DNA of 64,000 nt, from contig NZ_MQWA01000001.1 in NCBI RefSeq assembly GCF_002954445.1, forward strand, positions 3,260,401 through 3,324,400, given 5' to 3'. The translations under genes and the position numbers were made by a program. Below the pieces are notes generated by a model, which saw only the letters and a list, made by a program, of their open reading frames with translations, ran no database searches and was not told the DNA's origin. This stretch comes from Rubritalea profundi (GTDB taxonomy: Bacteria; Verrucomicrobiota; Verrucomicrobiia; Verrucomicrobiales; Akkermansiaceae). Of the stretch, positions 56,705 through 64,000 are shown piece after piece. Each line of letters begins with the position of its first letter. The stretch's first letter is position 1.

Positions 56705-58132
56705 TTAGCCTATCAGGTTGAAGATTGGTAGTGGGAATACTCCAAATACCAAGAGCGCAATGGTGAGCACGATCACTGACACTTTAGTAATCAGTGGGAG
56801 CTGGATGGCTGATTGGTTTTCGTTAGTGTTCCAGTAGATTGCACGGATGATTTTGAAGTAGTAGTAAAAACCTGCTGCAGCACCGATGAAGGCGATGACG
56901 ATGACAAGCCAGCTTACTTTATCGAGGTTACTAAGAGCCGCTTCGAAGATTTTAAATTTACCGACGAATCCAGCAGTGAGTGGGACACCGGCCATGGAAG
57001 CCATGATGATGGTTAGTGCTCCAGCAAGTAGAGGATTGCGTTTTGCAAGTCCATTGAGGGCGCTGATTTCTTCGGAGTCTTCTTCACTGCGGATGAGCGC
57101 GAGTACGAAGAAGGCTGCAAATGTCATGACCAGGTACGTAGCAAGGTAGAAGAGGACTGAATCAAACGCGCTAGTCGCTAAACCTAAGAGCAAGAAGCCC
57201 GCGTGGGCGATGGAGGAATAGGCGAGGAGTCGCTTGAAGTTTGTCTGCGATAGTGCTGCGAGGTTACCGAAAAGTAAGGTTGCCGCAGCCATCACTACGA
57301 GAATAGTGACGACTGATCCTTGAGTCGCAGGGGAGGCGAGGAATGGTCGCAAGATGGTGATCGCTACACCAAAGCCAGCGGCTTTTGAGGCGACAGAAAG
57401 GAATGCTGTGATCGGAGTCGGAGCACCTTGGTAAACATCTGGAATCCAGAGTTGCATCGGCGCAGCACCGACCTTGAAACCTAGTGAGATGATGATCAGC
57501 GCGAGACCGAAGAGGAGAGCAGATGAGGATTCGAGATCGACGAATTTGGCGATTTCAGTAGTTCCCGTTGCTCCATAAACCCAAGCAATACCATAAACTA
57601 GGAAGCCTGTGGAGAGCGCGCCGAGGATGAGGTATTTAACACCTGCTTCGAGTGAGCCGACATTGCGTCGCATGAAGGCAACCATCACGTAGAAGGTGAT
57701 GGTGACTAGCTCGAGAGCTACGAAAATGGATACGAGGTCAGTTGCAGATGCCATCCACATCAGGCCGGCACAGGCAAAGATTGGCAGGCAATAGAATTCG
57801 CCAGCATTGGTGTCGGACCCATCTGGGCTGGTGAACTTGTTGATGATCTTTTGGAAGTCAAAGCTCATGAGTAAGACCAATATGGTGCTAATAAGAGCAA
57901 ATCCCTTGAAGAAAAGAGCGTAGCTGTCGTTGTTGACAAAACGAGCCATCCATTGGGGAGTTTCGCTGGCACATGAACTGCATGAGGTGCCGATCAGAGC
58001 TAAGAGAACGACTGTGAGTCCTGCTGCACCAGCTATCGCAAGTGTGGCTTTCTTTTTAGGAGCCGCGAAGGCTTCCCAAAGTAAGAGTACGAGACCAAGT
58101 CCCGCGACGATGAATTCTAGGTAGTATTGCAT
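56705..58132 (-). CDS. nuoN: NADH-quinone oxidoreductase subunit N
   Basis: 475 residues, about 14 membrane segments. An antiporter-like proton-pumping subunit of complex I. It has LELVTITFYVMVAFMRR, FKVGAAPMQLWIPDVYQGAP and KRLLAYSSIAHAGFLLLGL, with the conserved Glu and Lys residues of the proton channels. It is last in the nuoH-N series, 22 bases after nuoM. Confidence 0.93.
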   Translation of the reverse strand: MQYYLEFIVAGLGLVLLLWEAFAAPKKKATLAIAGAAGLTVVLLALIGTSCSSCASETPQWMARFVNNDSYALFFKGFALISTILVLLMSFDFQKIINKFTSPDGSDTNAGEFYCLPIFACAGLMWMASATDLVSIFVALELVTITFYVMVAFMRRNVGSLEAGVKYLILGALSTGFLVYGIAWVYGATGTTEIAKFVDLESSSALLFGLALIIISLGFKVGAAPMQLWIPDVYQGAPTPITAFLSVASKAAGFGVAITILRPFLASPATQGSVVTILVVMAAATLLFGNLAALSQTNFKRLLAYSSIAHAGFLLLGLATSAFDSVLFYLATYLVMTFAAFFVLALIRSEEDSEEISALNGLAKRNPLLAGALTIIMASMAGVPLTAGFVGKFKIFEAALSNLDKVSWLVIVIAFIGAAAGFYYYFKIIRAIYWNTNENQSAIQLPLITKVSVIVLTIALLVFGVFPLPIFNLIG

Positions 58133-58154
58133 GAAAGTGGTGTGGTTTTAAAAA

Positions 58155-59600
58155 CTACTTGAGAAGGTTGAGCAGGACATTTGGGTAGAGGCCGACAGCG
58201 AGTAGCACGAGGCTGAGTAGGATGGCTGGGGCTTTTTCTAGGAGACTGAGGTCGGTGACGTTTTCACACTTTGCTTCGAGCGGTCCTTGGAAGGTGTTAC
58301 GGAAAGCGCGGAGCATGTAGACGGCGCTCATCACGACTCCCCAGATAGCTATGATGGTAGCTATCTGGACGGGGCCGAGTTCCTGGTCGCTGGTCCATCC
58401 TTCAAATCCAGAGAGGAAGACCATGATTTCACCGGCGAAGTTAGCGAGGCCAGGAAGACCGATGGAGGCCATCGCTACAAGACCGAAGAGGAAACAGAGT
58501 TTCGGAGCGGTCTTAGCAAGACCACCGAGCTTGTTCATCTCGAGCGTGCCAGTCTTCGCTTCGATTCTATCCGCAAGTGAGAAGGAAAGGGCGATAGAGA
58601 TACCGTGAGCAAACATCAGAAGAACTGCAGCAGAGGCTGCGAGAGTGAGTCCGCCGTCGGCTGTGAAAATATTTCCGCCAGAGGCAATCGCAGCCGCAAT
58701 TGCGAGGAAGATGTAACCCATGTGCATTACTGAGGAATTACCAAGCATACTCGCGAGGTTCTTCTGGTTGATAGTCACGAAACCAACCCAGATAATGTTA
58801 CAAAGGAGTAGTACAAGAAGAAGGTTGAGCCAGTGTTGCATTCCTTCTGGAGCAACGGCGAGACCGACACGGAGTAAACCGTAGAGGCCAAACTTTTTTA
58901 GCACACCGGCGTGGAGCATGGCGATTGGAGCTGGAGCCGAGGCGTAGGCTGGGGCTGCCCATGAATGGAAGGGGAAGAGTGAGACCAGTGTGCCAAAGCC
59001 GATGATCAAGAGAAGGGCGATAGCATTTTGGTGGTTCTCAACAGCTGCGAGGTGTTCAAACGAGAAACTTTCTAGTTGAGTGCCAGCAAGTATGATTCCA
59101 GCGAGAAGAACGATGGATCCAAAGGCTAGGTAAACCGTGGTTTTCCAAGCGACAGCTTTACGCTCGTTACCGCCACGGCCAAGGATGCCGATCATCAAGA
59201 AGGTCGGGATGAGTGCGAGCTCGTGGAATGCGTAGAAGAAGAACAGGTCAGTGGAGATGAATGCTCCAATTGCTCCTGCTGCGATAAGCAAGATGCTAGA
59301 GTACCAAAGTTTCTCTCTGCCTTCTGGGCATGAGCCACTGAGTGCAGCAGCGAGTGTGACTATGACTGAGAGCACGAGCATCACTGCGCTCATGCCATCG
59401 AGGCCGAGGCTGAAGTGAATGGCTGGTGATTCAAGAACAAGCCAGCTGATAGTGCCTGCACAGTCGGGGCAACATGCGGCAAACAATCCGAGGATAAGAT
59501 TGAGAGCTGCAGCACCGAGAGTGGTGAGTCGTGCGGGCGCTCCTGCGAGTATCGCAATCGACGCGGCAAGCGGGATGATGAGAAGTAATGCTAAAAGCAT
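58155..59600 (-). CDS. nuoM: NADH-quinone oxidoreductase subunit M
   Basis: 481 residues, antiporter-like membrane subunit of complex I. It has FFFYAFHELALIPTFLMIGILG with the channel Glu, LFPFHSWAAPAYASAPAPIA, and LASMLGNSSVMHMGYIFLAI. The PFHSW core is typical of NuoM, with an Ala-rich replacement around the usual LPDAH-like motif. Between nuoL and nuoN. Confidence 0.92.
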   Translation of the reverse strand: MLLALLLIIPLAASIAILAGAPARLTTLGAAALNLILGLFAACCPDCAGTISWLVLESPAIHFSLGLDGMSAVMLVLSVIVTLAAALSGSCPEGREKLWYSSILLIAAGAIGAFISTDLFFFYAFHELALIPTFLMIGILGRGGNERKAVAWKTTVYLAFGSIVLLAGIILAGTQLESFSFEHLAAVENHQNAIALLLIIGFGTLVSLFPFHSWAAPAYASAPAPIAMLHAGVLKKFGLYGLLRVGLAVAPEGMQHWLNLLLVLLLCNIIWVGFVTINQKNLASMLGNSSVMHMGYIFLAIAAAIASGGNIFTADGGLTLAASAAVLLMFAHGISIALSFSLADRIEAKTGTLEMNKLGGLAKTAPKLCFLFGLVAMASIGLPGLANFAGEIMVFLSGFEGWTSDQELGPVQIATIIAIWGVVMSAVYMLRAFRNTFQGPLEAKCENVTDLSLLEKAPAILLSLVLLAVGLYPNVLLNLLK

Positions 59601-59628
59601 GGTGATAGAATGGTGAAGTTAGAAGGAA

Positions 59629-61428
59629 TTAGAGAAAAACTGTGAGGTAGATGACGAGGATGATTCCTGCGCCAAAGAGGAACGCGTAGTTTTGTAGGCT
59701 ACCAGTCTGCATTTTGGCACGGAAGATGTTGCCAGTTCCCTGAGCGAGTCGAGTGAGTCCGCCTACGACTAGGCCATTGATAACAAATTCATCGAGGAAG
59801 TGAACGACTGCTGCGACGAGGTCTTGGAAAACCTTGATGAGCTTGGCGTAGAATTCATCGAAGTAGAACTTGTTGCGGAAGACCTTCATCACCGCATTGC
59901 CAGCAAGTGGGTCAGATTCCTTTTCTTTATAGAGAACGATCGCTCCGGCTAGTCCGAGGATGAATGCGCCAATTGAGCAACCGGTCACAAGGTTCATTTC
60001 AATACCAATGTGCGGGTGGAAGCCATCGACTGCTGGAATAAGTGACCCAAGAAATGGTGAGAAAAGGGCCATCACCGCCAGTAGAATAAGTGGGACACCC
60101 ATGATGAGTGGTACTTCTTTCGCGTGCTCAGCGTGCTTGTTTTTAGCCTTACCTAGGAAGGCAATGAAGATGAGGCGGAACATGTAGAACGTAGTCAAAG
60201 CTGCAACGACGACAGCGATACCGAAGAGGAAGTGGCTTTTATCATGGGCAGCATGGAGGATGCCTTCCTTCGAGAAGAAACCAGAAGTTCCTGGGACGGC
60301 GGTGAGGCAGAGGGTACCGATGATGAATGTCCAGCCAGTGACTGGCATCTTCTTCAGCAGGCCACCCATTTTCCAGATGTTTTGCTCGTGGTGGCAAGCG
60401 TAGATGACTGCACCAGAACCGAGGAAGAGAAGAGCCTTGAACCAAGCGTGAGTGTAGAGGTGGAACATGCCAGCATTCGGGTCAACTAGTCCAACAGCCA
60501 TGACCATGTAGCCAAGTTGAGAAAGAGTGGAGTAGGCTAGGATCTTCTTGATGTCGTCCTGCTGAGTTGCCATCAGTGCGGCAAATAATGAAGTGATGCC
60601 ACCTATCCAAGCGATCGTCATTGCGGAACACTCTGGGATCACGTCGATACCGACGGAATAGAAGAAGCGTGCCATCATGTAGACACCCGCTGCCACCATT
60701 GTCGCGGCATGGATCAGGGCGGACACTGGAGTTGGTCCTTCCATCGCATCAGGAAGCCAGACGTGGAGTGGAAGCTGGGCGGATTTACCAATAGCTCCAC
60801 AGAATACCAAGAGCACTGCCGCTGCTAGAAATGGAGTTCCTGCTGTGAGTGACATTTCGTCGAATACCACAGAGCCCGAGATGCCCCAGATCATGAGGAT
60901 ACCAATGAGGAAACCAAAGTCACCAACACGGTTGGAGAGGAAGGCTTTCTTTGCCGCATCTGCTGCGCTGTCCTTCTGATACCAATGGCCAATGAGTAAG
61001 TAGGAGGAAAGTCCCACAAGCTCCCAGAAGATGAACATCATGATGAAGTTGCTGGCGAGGACGATGCCAGTCATGGAGAACATGAAGAGCGACAGGTTTC
61101 CGAAGTAGCGCGCTTTAGCTTCGTCGTCTTTCATATAGCCCAGCGAGAACACGTGGACTAACAGGCCAATGCCCGAGACGACAATCATCATTCCTGTAGA
61201 AAGTTGGTCGAGCTTGAGACCGATATCGATCTTGAAGTCGCCTACTTGAATCCAGTTGAACAGAGTGGTGGAGTTTTCGCTACCAAGCAGCATCAAGGAT
61301 AGACCTAGAGTTGCGGCTGTAACGAGTGTTCCTACAAGAGCTGCAATGGATGCCCTTTTCTGCTGGAGAAAAAAGTGGATCACTACGGCTGAGACCAGCG
61401 GAAGTATGAGTAAGAGTGATGGGTGCAT
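59629..61428 (-). CDS. nuoL: NADH-quinone oxidoreductase subunit L
   Basis: 599 residues, the largest antiporter-like subunit, with the long lateral helix at its C-terminus. It has FIFWELVGLSSYLLIGHWY, LPLHVWLPDAMEGPTPVSALIHAATMV-type motif (split here only for brevity), KKILAYSTLSQLGYMVMAVG and LYTHAWFKALLFLGSG. The length is a little shorter than E. coli NuoL (613). Confidence 0.95.
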   Translation of the reverse strand: MHPSLLLILPLVSAVVIHFFLQQKRASIAALVGTLVTAATLGLSLMLLGSENSTTLFNWIQVGDFKIDIGLKLDQLSTGMMIVVSGIGLLVHVFSLGYMKDDEAKARYFGNLSLFMFSMTGIVLASNFIMMFIFWELVGLSSYLLIGHWYQKDSAADAAKKAFLSNRVGDFGFLIGILMIWGISGSVVFDEMSLTAGTPFLAAAVLLVFCGAIGKSAQLPLHVWLPDAMEGPTPVSALIHAATMVAAGVYMMARFFYSVGIDVIPECSAMTIAWIGGITSLFAALMATQQDDIKKILAYSTLSQLGYMVMAVGLVDPNAGMFHLYTHAWFKALLFLGSGAVIYACHHEQNIWKMGGLLKKMPVTGWTFIIGTLCLTAVPGTSGFFSKEGILHAAHDKSHFLFGIAVVVAALTTFYMFRLIFIAFLGKAKNKHAEHAKEVPLIMGVPLILLAVMALFSPFLGSLIPAVDGFHPHIGIEMNLVTGCSIGAFILGLAGAIVLYKEKESDPLAGNAVMKVFRNKFYFDEFYAKLIKVFQDLVAAVVHFLDEFVINGLVVGGLTRLAQGTGNIFRAKMQTGSLQNYAFLFGAGIILVIYLTVFL

Positions 61429-61447
61429 ACGAGAAACTACTTTGAAA

Positions 61448-61771
61448 TTATCCCTGAAGTGAGGTGAGATCCTTTGTGTTGACTGTTTGGCGTGCTCTGT
61501 AGAGAGCGACGATGATGGCGAGACCCACAGCGACTTCGGCTGCGGCTACGGTGATGACAAAGAAGACAAACATTTGGCCGTCGTAGTCAGGTAGACCTTT
61601 AACTTCGTTGGCGCGTGAGAATGCGACGAGTGTCAGCGATGCGGCAGCGAGCATCAGCTCGAGACACATAAAGATGACGATGATATTGCGGCGAATGATC
61701 ACACCAGCGAGACCTATAGAAAATAGGATGCCAGAAATGAAGAGGTATTCGGTGAGTGATGCGGTGGGCAT
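61448..61771 (-). CDS. nuoK: NADH-quinone oxidoreductase subunit K
   Basis: 107 residues with three membrane helices. It has IVIFMCLELMLAAASLTLV and FFVITVAAAEVAVGLAIIVA, which hold the two conserved Glu residues of the membrane path. It lies 19 bases upstream of nuoL. Confidence 0.94.
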   Translation of the reverse strand: MPTASLTEYLFISGILFSIGLAGVIIRRNIIVIFMCLELMLAAASLTLVAFSRANEVKGLPDYDGQMFVFFVITVAAAEVAVGLAIIVALYRARQTVNTKDLTSLQG

Positions 61772-61831
61772 AAAATCGTTAGCGGTTATTGGTTATCCGT
61801 TATTAGGAAAAGTGCGGTTCAGGCGAACCGA

Positions 61832-62413
61832 TTACGCTTTTGGGATGAGCTTCTTGGAGAGTGAGACGCAGCCGACCGTGGCAACGAGTAGGAGAATACC
61901 AATGACCTGAAGCGGGAAGTTGTATTCCGTGAAGAGTTTCTGACCGATCAGGTTCACATCAGGAAGTGATCCTTGTTTCAGCTCTTTGCGAATCTGGCTA
62001 TCAGCAGGAATGTCGTTAGGTAGCTGTGCCTCAGCAGCGATGAGTGAGTCCTTGGTAATCGGTTTGAAGTCACCGAGGTCGCTTGTCTGGAAGACTGCAA
62101 CGAGTTGAAGCACGAGCAAGAGTGGGATGATTATACCCGCTAGGAGAGTTGGGGTCTTAGTCTCACGATCTTCTTCTTTTTTTAGATCAAGAAGCATGAT
62201 GATAAACAGGAAGAGCACCATCACCGCGCCTGTGTAGACGAGGATTTGGAGGATCCCGACGAAGTAAGCATTGAGTCCGACGAAGAGTGCCGCGAGCCCG
62301 ATGAATGAAACAATCATCGAAAAAGCGCTAGCGACTGGGTTCCTCATTGCAACAATGCCGATGCCGCCAGCGAGCATGATAACGGCGAAGAGGTAAAAGA
62401 GTGGAGTAGGCAT
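61832..62413 (-). CDS. nuoJ: NADH-quinone oxidoreductase subunit J
   Basis: 193 residues with five membrane helices. It has NPVASAFSMIVSFIGLAALF and QILVYTGAVMVLFLFIIML, typical of NuoJ. A loop with TSDLGDFKPITKDSLIAAEA and PDVNLIGQKLFTEYNFPLQV precedes the last helix. Sixty bases separate it from nuoK. Confidence 0.93.
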   Translation of the reverse strand: MPTPLFYLFAVIMLAGGIGIVAMRNPVASAFSMIVSFIGLAALFVGLNAYFVGILQILVYTGAVMVLFLFIIMLLDLKKEEDRETKTPTLLAGIIIPLLLVLQLVAVFQTSDLGDFKPITKDSLIAAEAQLPNDIPADSQIRKELKQGSLPDVNLIGQKLFTEYNFPLQVIGILLLVATVGCVSLSKKLIPKA

Positions 62414-62445
62414 GATTAATTAAGAGTTAAAAATTAGGAATGCAG

Positions 62446-63015
62446 TTACTTAAGCTCATTCCATTTGTTGACGAGGCCGACGCGCTTGCCGCCGATTTCG
62501 TAAAGTTTGGCTTTGTTGTGTACCATGTCTTCTCGGGATGTGCCTGTGATAAGGTATTCTTTGCGGAGGTAGATTGCCTGCTCAGGGCAGACTTCTTCAC
62601 ACATGCCGCAATAGATGCAGCGAGTCATGTCGATATCAAATTCCTTCGGACGCTTCTCAACTTTTGCCCACTCATCATCAGCAGGGATCTCAGCGGGAAT
62701 GATTTTGATGGCTTTAGGTGGACAGATAAATTCACAAAGCTGGCAGGAAACACAGCGCTCGCGATCTTGCTCGTCGGTGACGAGGGCTGGTGCACCGCGA
62801 TAGTACTCAGGGAGGAAGTCGTCCCACCTTTGTTCAGGGAACTGCATCGTGATGCCGAGACCTGAGGAATTGAGCCCGGTAGCACCGCGTGATTTGCCAG
62901 TCACAGATTTGACCGCGTGCTTGAGAGTTACCATTGCTCCCTTGGCGAGAGCAATGAGGTAGAGCTTTTCACCAGTGTTAAGTTCTGGACGTTTGAGTTT
63001 TTTGACTTCAGCCAT
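62446..63015 (-). CDS. nuoI: NADH-quinone oxidoreductase subunit I
   Basis: 189 residues. A ferredoxin-like subunit with two [4Fe-4S] sites, CVSCQLCEFICP and CIYCGMCEEVCP, that pass electrons toward the quinone. Typical flanking segments are RGAPALVTDEQDRERC and FDIDMTR. Between nuoH and nuoJ. Confidence 0.95.
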   Translation of the reverse strand: MAEVKKLKRPELNTGEKLYLIALAKGAMVTLKHAVKSVTGKSRGATGLNSSGLGITMQFPEQRWDDFLPEYYRGAPALVTDEQDRERCVSCQLCEFICPPKAIKIIPAEIPADDEWAKVEKRPKEFDIDMTRCIYCGMCEEVCPEQAIYLRKEYLITGTSREDMVHNKAKLYEIGGKRVGLVNKWNELK

Positions 63016-63057
63016 TGTGGTGGTTGTTAATCGTTGAAAGTTATTTTTGAAAGGGAG

Positions 63058-64000
63058 TTAGAGGCTCTGGGGAGCCTTCTTTTTGTCGAGTGACTTAGCA
63101 ATGACGAACATTGCTATGGAGAAGGCGATCACGCCTATGATGAGAACTATAAGAGCGCCTATTTCGCCACGTTCGACCATGTTAGGTGCTGCCATGATGA
63201 CTGCTGCTACGAGGATATTGATGAGTGCGAGTTCGAAGAAAACAACCCAACCGAGCTTCATCAGCTGATCGTAACGGAAACGTGGAACGGTCCAGCGAAC
63301 GAGAATGAAGAACAGGATGAAGGCTATCACCTTAGTAAGGAATGCACCAAGGTGAATGAGTCCAGCATAGGCGACCCAGTTGTCCGTGTCGTCTTTGAGA
63401 AGAGCATCAAGACCGAAGCCAAGTGACCAACCACCGAAGAAGAGTGTGACGATGAGCGCTGAGCCCACAATCATTGCTGCATATTCGCCTAGGAAGAAGA
63501 GTGCGAACTTCATGGAGGAATACTCAGTATGGTAACCACCAACGAGCTCAGTTTCACACTCTGGAAGGTCGAAGGGCATGCGGTTTGTCTCAGCAAAAAT
63601 AGAGACTGTAAAGATGAAGAATGAGAGGAAAATAGGCAGCAACAGGAGGATGCCTAGTGGACCGCCGAATTCATAGAAACCGAAGTCGAAGCCATTCTCG
63701 CCGCCGAAGGTGATCGGGCAGAGTAGCCAGCCGTGTTGGGCTTGCCATTCAACGATATTAGTGAGGTTGAGTTGACCAAAGATCATCAGCACTGGAATCA
63801 CGGAAAGGCCAAGAGCGATTTCGTAGGAAATCATCTGCGCACAAGATCGCACACCGCCGAAGAAGGAGTACTTATTGTTCGATGCCCATCCAGCAAAGGT
63901 GATGCCGTAGACGGAGAGCGATGCGATAGCGAAGATGAAAAGTGGACCGACTGAGACGTCGGCGATAACGAGCTTTTCACCAAATAGTTCTGAGCCAAAT
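63058..64000 (-). CDS. nuoH: NADH-quinone oxidoreductase subunit H, 5' end beyond window
   Basis: At least 314 codons are visible; the frame is open to the right edge, so the N-terminus is missing. It forms the quinone-site membrane subunit. It has GWASNNKYSFFGGVRSCAQM, ISYEIALGLSVIPVLM, ETNRMPFDLPECETELVGGY and the closing FRYDQLMKLGWVVFFELALI. An internal Met near 63852 is not the start. First gene of the nuo series visible here. Confidence 0.94.
   Translation of the reverse strand, partial: FGSELFGEKLVIADVSVGPLFIFAIASLSVYGITFAGWASNNKYSFFGGVRSCAQMISYEIALGLSVIPVLMIFGQLNLTNIVEWQAQHGWLLCPITFGGENGFDFGFYEFGGPLGILLLLPIFLSFFIFTVSIFAETNRMPFDLPECETELVGGYHTEYSSMKFALFFLGEYAAMIVGSALIVTLFFGGWSLGFGLDALLKDDTDNWVAYAGLIHLGAFLTKVIAFILFFILVRWTVPRFRYDQLMKLGWVVFFELALINILVAAVIMAAPNMVERGEIGALIVLIIGVIAFSIAMFVIAKSLDKKKAPQSL

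Overview
The window looks like a chromosomal segment from a member of the Verrucomicrobiota, probably a marine Verrucomicrobiales relative. This is inferred from content, not from a search: a sulfatase/DUF1080/ThuA/amidohydrolase cluster, a PEP-CTERM tail, a DUF4034-like lipoprotein, kinases with GYF_2 domains, a Bacteroidetes/Verrucomicrobia-type SdhA, and REP/RAYT elements. Code 11 and moderate GC fit throughout. No rRNA or tRNA gene and no CRISPR array was seen.

Region 1 (1-14.8 kb) is a defence island read on the minus strand. Its order is HEPN-like protein, hsdM, rhuM, a duplicated hsdM tail, a broken hsdS, an Abi_C protein, a DUF3644 protein, a truncated hsdR copy, fic and a full-length hsdR. 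Several neighbours overlap by ATGA. The main discovery is that this type I restriction-modification (R-M) system is colonised by REP palindromes that are translated in frame as short peptide inserts in HsdR, HsdM and HsdS. A complete 711-bp REP-RAYT-REP element (237 codons) sits in frame inside the motor domain of HsdR, so one ORF encodes a restriction translocase with a REP-associated HUH/tyrosine transposase domain inside it.

Region 2 (15.3-33.2 kb) is housekeeping: a RapA-like RNA polymerase recycling ATPase, a CsaA-type protein split by a poly-A frameshift, a LysE exporter, a TonB/ExbB/ExbD energy module followed by peptide deformylase, a GreA protein with a very long N-terminal extension, enolase, FtsB, a trehalose pair (OtsA-OtsB fusion and GH15), CysS with a 12-bp tandem repeat upstream, and HemB.

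Region 3 (33.2-49.4 kb) is a catabolic gene graveyard. It holds at least six sulfatase copies or fragments, a sialate O-acetylesterase-type protein, an amidohydrolase, a GH128-like glycosidase, a diheme cytochrome c, and a two-domain protein of unknown function. Almost all are broken by single nonsense codons (TAA, TAG and TGA), short indels in homopolymer or TA runs, or MITE-like insertions. One 401-bp element has clean terminal inverted repeats and an apparent 9-bp target duplication. Only the DUF1080 and ThuA genes look intact. The region suggests recent loss of sulfated-polysaccharide use, although some indels could be sequencing errors.

Region 4 (49.4-64 kb) is respiratory: sdhC-sdhA with no sdhB downstream, two tandem paralogous Ser/Thr kinases with GYF_2 domains and membrane tails, and nuoH-nuoN on the minus strand, with nuoH running off the right edge.
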